Origin: Pristionchus mayeri
Lineage: Eukaryota > Nematoda > Chromadorea > Rhabditida > Neodiplogasteridae
Assembly (NCBI GenBank): GCA_036245805.1
Contig: BTRK01000001.1
Span: 620,001-684,000, forward strand
DNA: 64,000 bases
Direction: 5' to 3'
Shown here: positions 36,613-49,600 of the stretch, piece after piece
Numbering within the stretch: position 1 is the first letter of the stretch
How the letters are laid out: every line of letters begins with the position of its first letter
The notes under the pieces: generated by a model
What the model was told of the DNA's origin: nothing
The model's database searches: none
What the model saw: the letters and a program-made list of their open reading frames with translations, nothing else
Position numbers and translations under genes: made by a program

Positions 36613-39034
36613 CCTTATGAACAGTGTAACTAGAATATTCAAAGGTGAAGAAACCACAAAAAACTTTTTAAATATTTTTTTAGTTCCGGATTTCCGGCGT
36701 GGGCCATTATTTTGATCATTCTTGTCGTCATTCTGCTCTTAGTTATCGCCGTAAAGATAATGTACTGGAGTCGCCGAAAGAAGGTATTACTTTTAAATGT
36801 TCATGCGCCACTTCTATCGTCCGGCATTGTCAAAATTGAACGCCTTCAGATCGAAAGCATGGAATTCAATGATACGATGAAGAAAAACATCGAAACAACC
36901 AAGGTCCTTTTTCGTATTTTTCGGAGTCCGTTAGGTTTTTTCGGAGTTGAATATCCAGGCAATATATGAATACTACGTAATTCACCACACTCAAATCACT
37001 ATTTTATTTTGTTCATTTTTTTCAGAAAACGAATCGCTATTATGCACATTCGATCATCGCTCCGATCAAGTTTGATGAGTGGGAGATCGAACGAAAATAC
37101 GTCGGAATCGACTACTCGCACAAGCTGGGAGAAGGGGCATTCGGATGCGTTTACATGGGTGAGGGATGAACAGTAACGCTCGAATTGCAAATTATTTGTT
37201 CTGCAAAATGTAAGCCATGTAGTTTTCAAAAACCATTGCTATTCCAGGACGCATTCTCTTCAAGAACCTTCCCACTCCTGCTTGGAAATCCATGGTCACA
37301 TTAGCTGCAGTTAGAAGTAACAATGATACCGTAGCAGTGAAGATGTTACATGGTGAGCAATGATTTTCATCTTCAATATTCTAATATGTTTACAAAATTG
37401 CGCTGTTTCATGCAGAGAGCGCTGACATATCGGCGTTAATCGAATTCCGGAGTGAAATCGAAAGGATGAAGCGTATCGGACCATGTTTGCAATCCAAATC
37501 GCCTATGGACTCGTGAGTTCGAGTATATTTTCATTTGATTGACAAGTCATCACCAAAACTCATTTCACTATCTTTTCCGGAATATCTCTCCTCTCGGGGC
37601 TTCGTCCATCGCGATATTGCTGCTCGAAACATCATTGTTGATCAGGACGAAACGTGCAAAAACGGCGATTTCAGATTGTGCCGATCGATTGGAAGGGAGA
37701 CAGAGCATTATCACTCACTTGTTAGATCTATTACTAATTGCGACACGTGAATTCTATTTTGCAGGGTGGAAAACTGCCTTTGAAATGGATGCCTCCGGAG
37801 GCAATAGAACAGTTCGAATTCTCAGCGGCGAGCGATGTGTCAGTTTTTTTTCGCTTTTATGAAAGCAAATAGTCTGAAATAGTCCACTTGGAACACTGAT
37901 GATACATATTCTAAATCTGCTCAATAAATAATTGGTGATTAGAGTCTGTTAAATTTGCTTGACCATCTCTTCATCAGATGGTCGTACGGCGTTCTCCTCT
38001 TCGAGATAATCACACTAGGAGGAGCTCCCAATGCTGGATGGCCAGCTGCTGAGGTGAGAAACGCGAATAAGATCATGGATCTATGCATCCATGTTTCAAT
38101 GATTTAAGCTGATCTCATTTCGTTTTTCAGCTTCTCTCCCGTCTAAAACAAGGCGAGCGAATGTCTCGACCGGACAATTGCAACGATTGCTTGTAAGAGT
38201 GTTCATTCCGATTAGGATTAGGGTAAAACTTTCAGATATCAGCTAATGTCGCATTGCTGGCTGGAATCTCCTAGTGAAAGACCCGGAATTTCCGCCATAC
38301 GTCAGCAACTCGGAATGCTACTTGATGATGTAAGGCCGCTGGCAGTTTATAATTCAATGATGATTTTTTAAGGCTTCTGAAGATTACTACGTCAAATTAA
38401 ACTACCAAGCAAATTACTACGCCCTTGAAAGTACTGGATCCCATTGAAGTTGTTACGTTTGATTGCGCCTTCATTTTTTCACTGATGATTTTGAACTGTT
38501 GATGACATTTACGCATTGTTGAAAAATATCACATATTCATATCATGGAGCAGTGTTGTTCTCATGACGCACTGGGAAATTTTGAGCAATAATAATAAGTT
38601 TCACGAATTCCAACATTTACATAGATTTTCCCATTCACATCATCATTCTTTATTATTGAAAATGTATCGTTGGTCACTGAGTAATAATTGCAATCGGATA
38701 TCGTGGATTTTGGCGTGAAACTCGGGATAAATATTTGGGTAGTCGGGGATAGGTTTTGGTGAGTAACTGTGTTAATAGCACGAACAATGGCAGTACAAGG
38801 AAGAGCTTGATAAGTTTGACCGACATTGATAGATCACTAATTGCTGGCTGTCTCTCTTTTCGGAAATGAACGTCTTCGGTTTTGGCATTCCTAATTATTC
38901 GCACTTGATTACTAGAAAAACCTATTGGACAGTATCCTGTGGCGATATGTCTACAAGAACTTGCATTGAAATATACTATTTTGGGGTAAGTTTGCACTTG
39001 AAAGTTAAAAGGTCTATAGGGGAGGGCATTTGGT

Positions 39035-39102
39035 CGGATGAGAACTATGACGTCACCTTTGATAACTTTGATAGGCTGCATGACGTCATAGTTCTCATCC
39101 GG
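39035..39102. repeat. Short hairpin with CGGATGAGAACTATGACGTCA arms
   Basis: Arms at 39,035-39,055 and 39,081-39,102 are exact reverse complements. Related CTAGG..CGGATGA hairpins occur at 28,440-28,496 and 51,610-51,650. Confidence 0.5.
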
Positions 39103-39147
39103 CCTAGTGAGTAGGGGAGCTTGAGGAATAGTGGGGCATATATTTGA

Positions 39148-42100
39148 TTAGACATCAGTAGGCACTAGTGTTCGCATGTCGACAACGGGAATGGGCTGGG
39201 ATCGGTGGTGAGGGGGTTGGAGTGAGGAAGAGGTGGCGGGCCATTCGCTCGTCTCAGGAGGAGGAGTGGACGGACAGTGCTCGACGTCGGCGATGATGGA
39301 GACAGAGAGGATGAACTTGTCACTGAAAGGAGAAATATTGTTTTCATGATCAAGGACTGTCAAATGAAGGGTTCAATATTTGACGCGGGAACTGAGTGGT
39401 CGTTCTATACTCTCGTTCAATTACATTACCAGCTTTCAAATGCAGCATCCTTCAAATTCTGATTTGAGGATTTTTTTCACTCACGTCGGGTCGTATTTCT
39501 TGCATAGCATCACCAGCGATGGGTCCTTTCTCTCCTGCACGAGGGCAGCGATTGTGTAGTAGTAGAGGAGCGATTCGGGTTGGTAGTTGGCAAGAGCAGG
39601 CCAGCCACGAGTGACGTACGCCTTGAAAAAGTTATTGATCTTTGATCTTTTGGTCACAAATAAAAAACTCCTGCGTCGTCAGCAAATATTTTTTTTTCGT
39701 TTGCTTTATTGACTAAATTGGATGAATGTTCGCTTATTCACTCGGGTTAGAGTCACAATTGAGAGTCTCCACTGTGAGACCATGCAGTTTGCGATCTTGC
39801 ACTATGAGTAATTGGATAAGCAAATGTTAAGTTACTGACCTGTGCCAACTGAGGGGACGCCAGGCGGATGTTAACAGATCCGCGTCCACGCTTCGCGTAT
39901 CCCTCACGCGCCACTCGCGACATCCACCACTGCGCCTCCGTGTCGCCACGGACCTGCATTGTTATTGATCAATATGTACAATTTCATTGTTATGGGAAAG
40001 ATATGGCTTATCCGGACATGATTCACTTCTTTTTGCATGTTTTCTCATCAGTTGGATCGAGTAATTGTTTTGAGAAAGTAATTGTTTTTCCTTTTGCGTA
40101 CGGAATAGTGAACGATATCTCACATATTTTTAAAAACAATTTTTTTAAGACAGTTTTGTATCTCTTGGCAGAATTTAAGAATGAGATCCTACCTTCATGA
40201 TGACGTCCTTGCAGAGTGTGTTGATGCGGGCGAACGAGCAGCGAGGTCCGTGTTTCGTCCAGTCGTTCTGACGACAGTGACGACTGCAAGCGATCGTTAG
40301 TAGGGTTCTCTTATTGGAAAATGTTTGCATCATTTTATTTTCGAGCACTAGAAGATGCCATTCGTTTTTCAACCTCTATTTTAACCTTTATTTGGCTATG
40401 ACCGTTTTATTGAACAAAGTTCACCCGAATTACTTTAAGGAGATAAAACACACTATCTGAGAAAACGGGTGTTGAAACAAACTACAGTAATTCTTGAAAA
40501 TGTTTATATCGATTCCAATGACTGCGGCGGTAGGGGAACGAGTCGGCGGTCAAATTCTATGACTTTTCTACTCTGGGAACTTTTTAGATCAAATTCGATC
40601 TAACGCCGGAAATCTTTAAAATTATTTTTTAATTCCGACATGTATGCAATTCCCCGAAAATCTTTCAAGAACCTCCACAAATTTTAGTTGTTTCCGCTTC
40701 TACATGGTCAAATACACATTTTATTAGAATATTATGATTTAAAAAATATATATATTTCGATAAAAATGAGGAAGAAGGCGACCAACTTGAATTGTGGTGT
40801 AAAAATTAAGAATAACCTCTTTTTCCAAAAATTCGTTAATTTTCAATGCAAACCCATTAGTTTATGCTCCAGTAGTGCCGCCGATGTCAAATTGTTCATG
40901 AAGACGCAGAATTTAAGTGATTTAATGGTAAATTCACGAATTCGGAAAAGGCAGTTATCGTAATTTTTACACCACAATTCAAGTTGGTCGCCTTCTTCCT
41001 CATTTTTATCGAAATATATATTTTTTATAAATTATAATATTCTAATCAAATGTGTATTAGATCATGTAGAAGCGGAAACAACAATACAATTTGTGGAGGT
41101 TCTTGAAAAAATTTCGGGGAATTGCATACATGTCGGAAGTAAAAATGATTTTATCGATTTCCGGCGTTAGTTCGATTCTGGTCGAAAAAGTTCCCGTAGT
41201 AAAAAAGTCATAGAATTTGACCGCCGACTCATTCCCCCTACTGCCGCAGGCATTGGAATCGATATAAAATTTTTCGAGGATTACTGTAGTTTGTTTCAAC
41301 ACCCGTGCCGCCGCGCGCGCGGATGCGGATCAACATTTTGGCGATGCTCGTATGTTTCCCAAATGAGTACTCCCTATAGACGAAGTTAGGAGGAATTCGA
41401 AATTTCGGCCATTGCCAAGATTATTTTGGTTTTCTCAGAAATCGTGTTATAATATCATAAATATTTTTTTGGAGAAAGAGCACAAGATCTGATCAAAACA
41501 TGAATGACTACAAAACCTTTGAACTGAGTATGAAACTCAATCAGTTCTTAGACTGCATATTCTTTCATGCTAATTGCTTGTAAAAATTCCCTATTGACTG
41601 TGAGACCTGCGTGTGAATTTGAATGGTAGAGTTGCATGGTTAATGAAATGCAGATGAAATCCTTCTCATTTTGATATTCTGTTCATTCGAGAAATATAAT
41701 ATTTATTTTGAATCTTATCTTTTCAAACTATTATCATATAAGGTACTGCTATTGATCTTGATTGAGGTTTATTTCCACCATCAAGATTGAGGTTTATTTC
41801 CACCATCAAGCAGTGGGGGCTAAAGACTGCGGAAAAATACAAAGTCACATAATTAGTGATGGCAAATGGGCGCTAGCCCTCCTCATTTCGTGTGCTCTCT
41901 CGCGGGTCAGGCGGAGCGAGATAGCATGTGAAACTAGGAGAGCACGCGCCGATTTCCCATTACTATTGTAGTAATAACTACTAATTCCTTGCTGATCTAT
42001 ACAATGATCTATAAAATATACATTTCTAATCGTATCTTTTCACTGATGCAATGCACTGATGCAAATCTTATGCAATTTGATTAATGCTAACTACCAACCT

Positions 42101-43609
42101 GCAGTAGTAAGTGTAGCAGTGCTTGCAGCTGACGTACTGCTCTCTGGCCGTTGCCAACTCGCGAGTTCGATGGCAATAAGAGCAGCGCACGAACAACTTC
42201 TCCTCCTGGAAGATTGTCATTTTTTGCGCTTAGACATTTTGAAGATCAGATCGCTTGAGTTTCAAAGAGCCGATATTGACGAACACATTTCTTCTCGTTA
42301 GTACTTCTCACTGACCCCTTTTATAAATCATTTCAATCGTTATCTTTAGAGAGAAAAATATTGACAAGCAATGATGGAATGTGATTGCCTCAGAAAGTCA
42401 AATTTTGAAATCGAGACATTCGGTGGCTTCCATTCATTCACCTTATGTAGATTTTCCGTGGTTCATTTTCTCGGCCATGAAAGATTACAAAAAGTGCAAT
42501 GTATAAACTGTATCTTGCTTTGAGTAGGTTGTCCCTATATCATTTTCTAGAGCAATTACAAAAAATGTGGATAGAAACCGAATGTTTTACCTTGAGCAGG
42601 TTCTCCGCCTGATCAGGTCTCTTCATCACTTGGTCCATCAGCATGTAGTTGTGCGTGTAGATGGAGGGCCCATCGTGGTTGCCCTCGTAGAGGTGGTCGC
42701 CTTGCGGCAGGCTGGAGATGGCATAGTCACTATAGTTTATAATTCGGACAGCTCTTAATTTTGCATGGATTCTGTCGCCACTCGGCAGGTCGAGAGGGTG
42801 CGGGAGTCTCGACACCTCTAGTCGTCTAGTCTAGTCTAGTCGGTCCTAGTCGCCTAGTCGCCTAGTCGGTCCTCTAGTCGGTCGCCTAGTCGGTCCTCTA
42901 CCTCTAGTCGGGAGTCTAGGGAACTCCGGAGTTGAAGAGACGGTGACCCGATTTCCGAAAACTAGTCAAACCTACTCGGGATTATTGTTATTTATTTGTA
43001 TGATTATTCCTTCACTAAAGTTTAGAGCTCATGGGATATCCTAACATGCGGAAACTTACTGGAAAAAGAGCTGCCGCATACTTTATCTAGGTGACTTAGT
43101 AGAGTGAGAAAGAACCATCTAGAGGAAGTGTGGTTCAGTGGACAGACCGCCCTGACTAAGCCCCGAATGGTCTCTGGCTCCTCCTATCCCGTAGGAAAAC
43201 AACAGAAGCTGGGTACACAAGGGCGAGTTTGCTTGCGCACACCTGGCACTAGAGTGGCGGGAACACCCCTCAGGCCTTTGATGATATTGTAGATCATGTT
43301 TCAATACCCATCCTAGTCCACTGTCACTGTCACAACTACTGAAAATCCGATAAATTTTGAAGAATATTGAGTCGCCGCATTTTAAATTAGGGCTGGCCTC
43401 GCAAGAAACTCGTGTCATATGATCTCAAGATCTCACAACAGTCATTTCTTACGAAGCTGCCTCTAGGTTTTTTTTTCGATTCTCACCTCGTATCCTCGCT
43501 GGGGTGAGGGTGTGGCATGGGATGGGTGTCGTTGAAGATGGAGTCGAGCACCTCCTCGATCGTCACGCGACCACCGTAGCGAGTAGCTGCAATAGATTCC
43601 TTTCTCGTA

Positions 43610-43641
<32 letters not shown>

Positions 43642-46600
43642 TGGTATTAATAATGAAGATACAAATATACTGTCTCACTCTCTAGAATTAATCGAAATTC
43701 GGGTTCATATCACAAAGTGCGATGAGAGGGCATTCATACGGTCTACTCACCCGACATTTCCCCCTGTCTGGGCGGGACGAAGGTATCGGCCACTTCGATC
43801 ACTCGACTTCTCCTGTTCCTCGTGATCATCTCCCAGGTGTCCGGTACGTCGCTCACGGTGTACCCAGGAAGGGCACTGGTCACTTGCTGATGGTGGGAGG
43901 AGGAGATCACCTAGAGATGGCAATTTCTTGATCTTAGTTCTCTCTCAATTGTTACAAATTGCTGATGTTATACAAAATAACATTTCAGAAATGCCTTAGC
44001 AGCGATTGTTTGCAAAGTCTTTCACTCCGATTAACTATGGATTGGAAAACTATCTTAATTCTGCGTACTCTCTCACCTGTCAGAATAGCGAGAGAACACG
44101 CAAAATTAAGAAAGTGCCAAAACATTCCTATCATGTTGGTTACATTTCAATAACACTTCGTTAAAATGGAAAACAATGAGAGGGATTTCTATACGCACGA
44201 CTACGAACCTCCTGTGACAGCGAGCGTCTCGCCACAGGCACTGGGAGTTCCTGATGCTGGTCCTACAACGAACAACGAACTGATCGATCGCCGGTTACGG
44301 TAACTGAGAGAGGTTACCAACCCAAGAGGAGGAAGAGGCAGAGGAGGATAAGCATGCCACATGCGATTGGATGGATGATGTCCTGGTAAGCGAGTGGAGG
44401 GAAGAATAAGCGGAGGAGAGCTTGTGTGTTTGAGAGTGGAAACCTTCCATGTGTGAGAATCCCGAAGCGATAGGAACAGCGATTTATTGATTGATTGTCA
44501 TCACGTCTAACATAAGCACAGTATGCACATGAGGAGATACGGTGGGTGGTCGCCGGATTACTGTAGTTTACTGTAATCCGCGTCGTTTGAGCATCTAGAA
44601 CTGTTGAAAGCAGCGAAACGAATGAATGTATAATTGGGAAGTGTGTCGGGAATGATTGGCCAGTTTCTGGAGACTTATTACTCTATTATACAGCTATCAC
44701 AACACAAGGATAATGTTTAGGGTACGGTATATGGATTAATGAAAGAAACGCGGGGAAGGTACGAGATATGGTTGTTGTGCATGCAACATAGGGGGATAGG
44801 AGGGGTAAGCTGAGGGGAGGAGGAAATGCTGCGGTAGGTCACAGTGCGACTACCTGTCTGCTGGGAGGGGCATCCTGGACGTGGTGGAGGGAGGAGCGGC
44901 TTCGACGTAGGTCGGCGATCTCGCCCGCGTATCGGTCGAACATTCCTCTGGTGTCGAACCCGCCGACGGGTGGGGGCGACTGCTGGTGTTGGGGAGGCGA
45001 TCGGAGAGAGGAGGAGGGAGGTTGAGCGTAGCCTCCGTCGGTGTAAGAGAAGCCGCCGTAGCGGAGAGAGGAGGACGAGGGAGGGCGGGGCTCGGATTGA
45101 CGGTAGCCCTGATCCGGGCGAGAGAGGGTTGCGTCGACGTCGGTCGCGCTGCAAATTTGAATAATTATAACCAATTCGCGACATGTTTATAGACAATTTG
45201 CAGTATCGATGGTTGCTAAATCTGAGCGGTCACTCCTTCATTTCAAGCACTATTTCGACTCATCGAAAGATGAAAGAGATCGATAACCAAAGATAGTGAG
45301 CCCTCAGCTTTTTTGAGATCTAAAGTCCATTGCAAATGTAGCCTTATGTTTTTCGTGCCTAAGTCAGATCTAGTATACTGTAACTCCCTCACCGTCCCGT
45401 CACTCTGTGCTGCTCCCTGTACCACTCGGGCACGTCCAGCTTCTCGGTAGACTTGCGGAAGCGCAGTTCGTGCTCGGATACCCTCGGGGACTCGCGCGGC
45501 TGCTTCTGCAGCTCGTTCTCAGGAACTGCGGACTCCTCACGGGCTCTGGAAGAGATCAATCGAGATCAGTCTCATTCAATACTAGAGTTTATCCTAGTGA
45601 GGTATTAAAAATGGAAAATTGCGAACAATCATTCTATTTTTGGTTGAGTTTCACGATCCACTCTAATTTGTTCTGGTGCACTTCGAACTAATTAATTTTC
45701 CTTGCGTTCTCAAAAATATAAAATCTTCAAACTCTCACTTCCTGTCCATCAGATAGTCGGCGGACTTGGACCGGAGGTGGATGGTGCCCGGTGCGTCGAC
45801 GGTGTCTCGCCTAGAAGTAGAGTTTTAAATTTGGATAACCATGAAACATTGCGCATCCCCTTTCGAAAAGTGCCGTTCGATGTTCCGTATCTCTACTCTC
45901 TAGAGTCCGTATTTCGAACCGTCACTCTTTACTGATACATTGGCCAGAGAGTGTATAGAGTGTAAAAAAGTTACCCGAAATACTGAATTATGAACTCTAT
46001 TGATCACACCCTATTGTAGCGCATCATTCTATAGTTTGGATGGCTTTCAATAGGCTATGGAGTGGAGCATGAGGAGGCCTTCTTTTTATTTCCCTAACTC
46101 TACCTGGAAGTCCGCTCGACGTCGAGGGCGGAACCAGATCGACGATGCACGTCGTCGAGATTCGTCTCCTCGGTCTGAAATTCAGTGTTTACCCTCAATG
46201 TCTTGTCCTCATTATGTTCACTTCACTCTGTTATCCAACCTGTTAGAATTAGCGACATTAGCGTCGTTTTTCCTTTTGATGATTTTTAGTAAGAGTTTTT
46301 GGCAAATGAGCTCAATTCTTTTGAGTGGGTATTATCAGGTTTGTCTAGTGAAGAATATCGATAGGTACGACGATCATGGTAAACTCTACGCAATTTAGTT
46401 TCAAATTCGGATCTCCGTCACCTCAGTTCAAACAGTCTCTCGACCGGTCAATTGACGAGAAAGTATGGGAAATGAAGAGACGGCGACTCGAATTCCGAAT
46501 TCTACTACGCTAACATGCACGGGTTGAAGCGGGGGACAGCCGGGGAGAAGCGTTAGGGTTGAAACGGGGATTGGCTTGGTTATGGAAGGCGTTGCTGCAC

Positions 46601-49600
46601 CTGTCGCAAGACTGAGGCGAGGTCGGGTCGGCCCGTGTCCACATCAGTCTCCAAGTAGGTCGACGAGTAGTGACGCTGACGACCGTAGAGACTCGGCTGA
46701 CTCGCGCGCGACCTCGATCGATACCCGGCGTACTTCCGCTCGGTCTCGGCAAGAAGACGCTCGAATTCCTGCGAGATAAGAGGCTGGCTGAGGGTGGGCA
46801 CAACGGTATACGCGGAATAGCTAAGCACGGTGGGTGGACTGAGATGGTCTCTTCATTCTAGTGAGAACTGCAAGGCTCTCTTCATTGTGAATGCTTTATG
46901 ACTAGGAAGATCGCCGAGACGGATTCTGAATGATGCGAAAATGTTATTGAATTAACATATATCAAATGAAGAGACAATCACTGGCTTTCAAATTCTCTAA
47001 TTGAGTGGCTGGTGGCCAGCCGCGAATACTTCGAAATGAGAACAGCGAGTATGGAGGTACGAACGGAATGAGAGCGGAAGGAGGAAAGACTACGATGGGG
47101 GATGCACGAGAACGTGAACTATAGATTGATTCCCATGAAATTGCTTATCTCTTAATTCCCCATGCTCTCTCACCGTTACCGGCGAGAGTGAACGCAAAAT
47201 GAAGAGTGATTTCTTGAGAACCCTTCGTTAACATATTGTAACTTTTCCGATCTATTTGAATCGTCAACTACTGTCTTGAACTACTGTCGGTGATCTGTGA
47301 TACTTACCTCTCCATACTGTGATGGGCCGACCCTCGGGTAGGGCGCGGAGGCATGCGCATCTGCCCCTCTAGAGGTGAAGCCATCGTCGTGGAACTTCTG
47401 GAGCAGAGGACCTCGATACTCTGGAGCGGGTCGCTTCGAGAGGTCGTCGGAGGACTTCATGAATCGGTCGGTGACCACGTCTGCAATCTCGTTTTCACCA
47501 TGGAGGAGCTCATTCAGAAAGGACAAGGACACGAGATTCCCGAAGAGAGAAGACCCGAAACACATGCTGTGGTGTATAGTGTGTTCAACTGTCTGAGCGG
47601 AGCTTGTCGGATTCAGAATGCTTTATCGATTTGATTGTATAGTACACAGATGAAGGAGTAGGCAGTGTGTAAGAGAGGCGAAAGATAAGAGAAGAGATAG
47701 TGTCACAAAACAGCAAAATGATTCGGCGCCAGGATAAAGCATTCCGCTCTTTCTCGCTCGTTCACACAGTTGTCGTGCGGAGTGGTTGTGCGGCGGGATA
47801 CGGTAATCAGCATTTATTGATCGATCGATAGGGATCAGAGAATAGATTGTGCGGTGATTGACGAATCGCCTCTTTCACAGAGGAAAGAGCCGATTCGCCA
47901 TGCGAGGAGGGGAACGAAGTGGGGTAAGCACCAAAGCCATACATTCGAAATGATCGCCTATCATCACAGTACGAATAGACTAAACGAGATACGATAGTTA
48001 AACACACTAGTTAAGTAATAAAGCGAGAGAAAGAATCATTCATTCAGTTTTGATATGAGTTTGAAGAGGTCGGGACGGGGAGAATGAATTGGGATCATCG
48101 CTAAGGGACTCGTGCTCGGGGAGAGTTTGTACAGGGCTCATGCGACGTGCTAGGGATTCAGCGGCGATCTATTGACTTTATCGAAATTTCGAATATGGAT
48201 TTCTTCGCATAATGAAGCCGTTTTGAACTAAAAAAACGAACTTAATCGCCACTGAATCCCGGATAGATTAGGCATGCTTGGGTAGTTAAACGTCCATACC
48301 CGACGAGCTCTCGGGGCCTCCAGAGGTGAGGAAGTCGCGACGGGCTTGATCCGTGCGCGATCTCAGAAGTCTCGACGACGTCCTCGCTGAGCCGCCGTCG
48401 TTCCTCGAGAAGATTCGATCACGACCAAAGCCGTCGGGGCCCTCGAGGGCGTAGGAGGTCGTGGTGTAGGAGGTGGGGATGAGACGGTCGTCCGCCCAGA
48501 GATTCCGGTCCACGCGCTCGATTACCTGGAAGCGAAATTAATTTTAATTGTTTAAAAATGAGAAAAGTGAAGAAAGGCAGTTCCACAAACAACGTGAAAA
48601 AGAGCCTAAAGATGGAAAATATTATGGAGAACACAAAAAATTTGTTACCAACCTGTCTTTCGACCCTGGTGATAACTTCGGGCTGACTGAGGTTCTCCCT
48701 GGAGTAATGCGGCCTCGTCAATCTCTCCAGATTCTCCTTCGAGAATGGGTCGTTGCGACGGCGATCGCGCCACTCCTGAAGAAAATCGGACTATTGTCAC
48801 GTATAAAATAACAAAATTAAAGGAAACCTCAGCGTAACCTACGAAATTAGTGCAGGAAATGAGGGAAATACAAAAAAATTAAAGCTAGACAGCAAAAGCT
48901 GACGAGCCTAACAACCCTAGTTGCTAGGAGAGTAGACACGGGGTCCTTACTTATGCCCTCCTCTAACAAGAATAAAAATGACAGGGAACTACTTGTGTTC
49001 TTCGTCAAGCCGTGGGAAGACCAAGACTTTGGTTCTTCAGTAAATAACATTGAATCGATCGTACCTTCTCAGCGAGAAGCTGTCTCTTCGCCTCCTCCAT
49101 CTTCTCCTTCTCCGTCTTCTCGCGAATGATCATGTCGAGTTTGTCGCGCGAACGCCGATCGTCCTGTGATTCAGAAATATTCTGACTCTAATCAATTTGC
49201 ATACTCTCTGGCTGGTTATAGTAAGCGATAGAGTAGAGGAGAGAACCACTATGGTGATTCGGGCGCGTGAATAATACGCATAACTTCTTTTGCATCTCTA
49301 CATGTATCGAATGTTCTTGAATGAAGAAGACAAAAATCTAACAAAGAGTTTGGGCCGTAAGAAATCGTTCCCTTCATCATTCGCGCCACATCGCATATCA
49401 GACATATGCATTCATAATGAACATATAGCCATGCTTACCAGTCGCCTAGCAGCCTCTCTCTCGGCGGCCTCTTGCCTCTCTCTATCGCGAATCGCTCGGT
49501 TCTCAGCCTCCCTTCGTCTAATCTGCTCGAGTTCGTACTCCTCGGCCTCGCTGAAACATAAAACTCCTTTCTTCCAACCTTTTCAGTTCCAAAATATCAA

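Larger units (their letters stand above)
32872..38447 (+). pseudogene. C-type lectin receptor tyrosine kinase, plus-strand copy (broken)
   Basis: Paralog of the minus-strand gene, same exon order. Signal peptide MLLVFPLLLFVAVKTFA (32,872). Lectin domain 1 about 32,972-33,615. Lectin domain 2 about 35,480-36,250 (YGAFLPSVST, YIGLECSQD, WDNQESWSGDYAPF, CGVRPIGYNQPPP). Ser/Thr-rich stalk 36,290-36,498. Membrane helix 36,687-36,783 (AWAIILIILVVILLLVIAV). Kinase 36,830-38,447 ([27 protein letters not shown], ending ESTGSH). Lesions: TGA at 33,034-33,036 where the paralog has conserved Trp before DWCY; frame loss in lectin domain 1 near 33,460; near 37,480 helix C is joined directly and out of frame to the segment after the hinge, losing beta4, hinge and helix D; DFG reads DFR. 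The C-lobe exons are clean. Probably a pseudogene. Confidence 0.72.
40199..42215 (-). other. MYND-like zinc-finger exons of the AJM-1-like gene
   Basis: Exon ~42,215-42,119 encodes VRCSYCHR...[12 protein letters not shown] and exon ~40,281-40,199 continues [16 protein letters not shown]. Together they give the Cys pairs and final Cys-x3-Cys-x7-His-x3-Cys-like pattern of a MYND finger, split by an intron after the seventh residue block. Such fingers bind proteins rather than DNA. Confidence 0.6.

Noticed and set aside
38674..39081. 135-residue minus ORF with one hydrophobic stretch
   Set aside because: No start context, no family motif, and it includes half of a hairpin repeat.
42815..42915. 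CRISPR array
   Set aside because: Irregular short tandem repeat in a eukaryotic intron without spacers.
43128..43200. A tRNA gene on the plus strand
   Set aside because: A-box-like start only; no usable B box or cloverleaf.
44717..45196. 159-residue ORF and two plus-strand ORFs
   Set aside because: Only the frame giving [19 protein letters not shown] fits the splice phases of the AJM-1-like gene; the others are shadows.
47807..48007. Possible extra AJM-1 exon ([15 protein letters not shown])
   Set aside because: Composition is suggestive but it contains an inverted repeat and I could not find matching splice phases; left out of the model.
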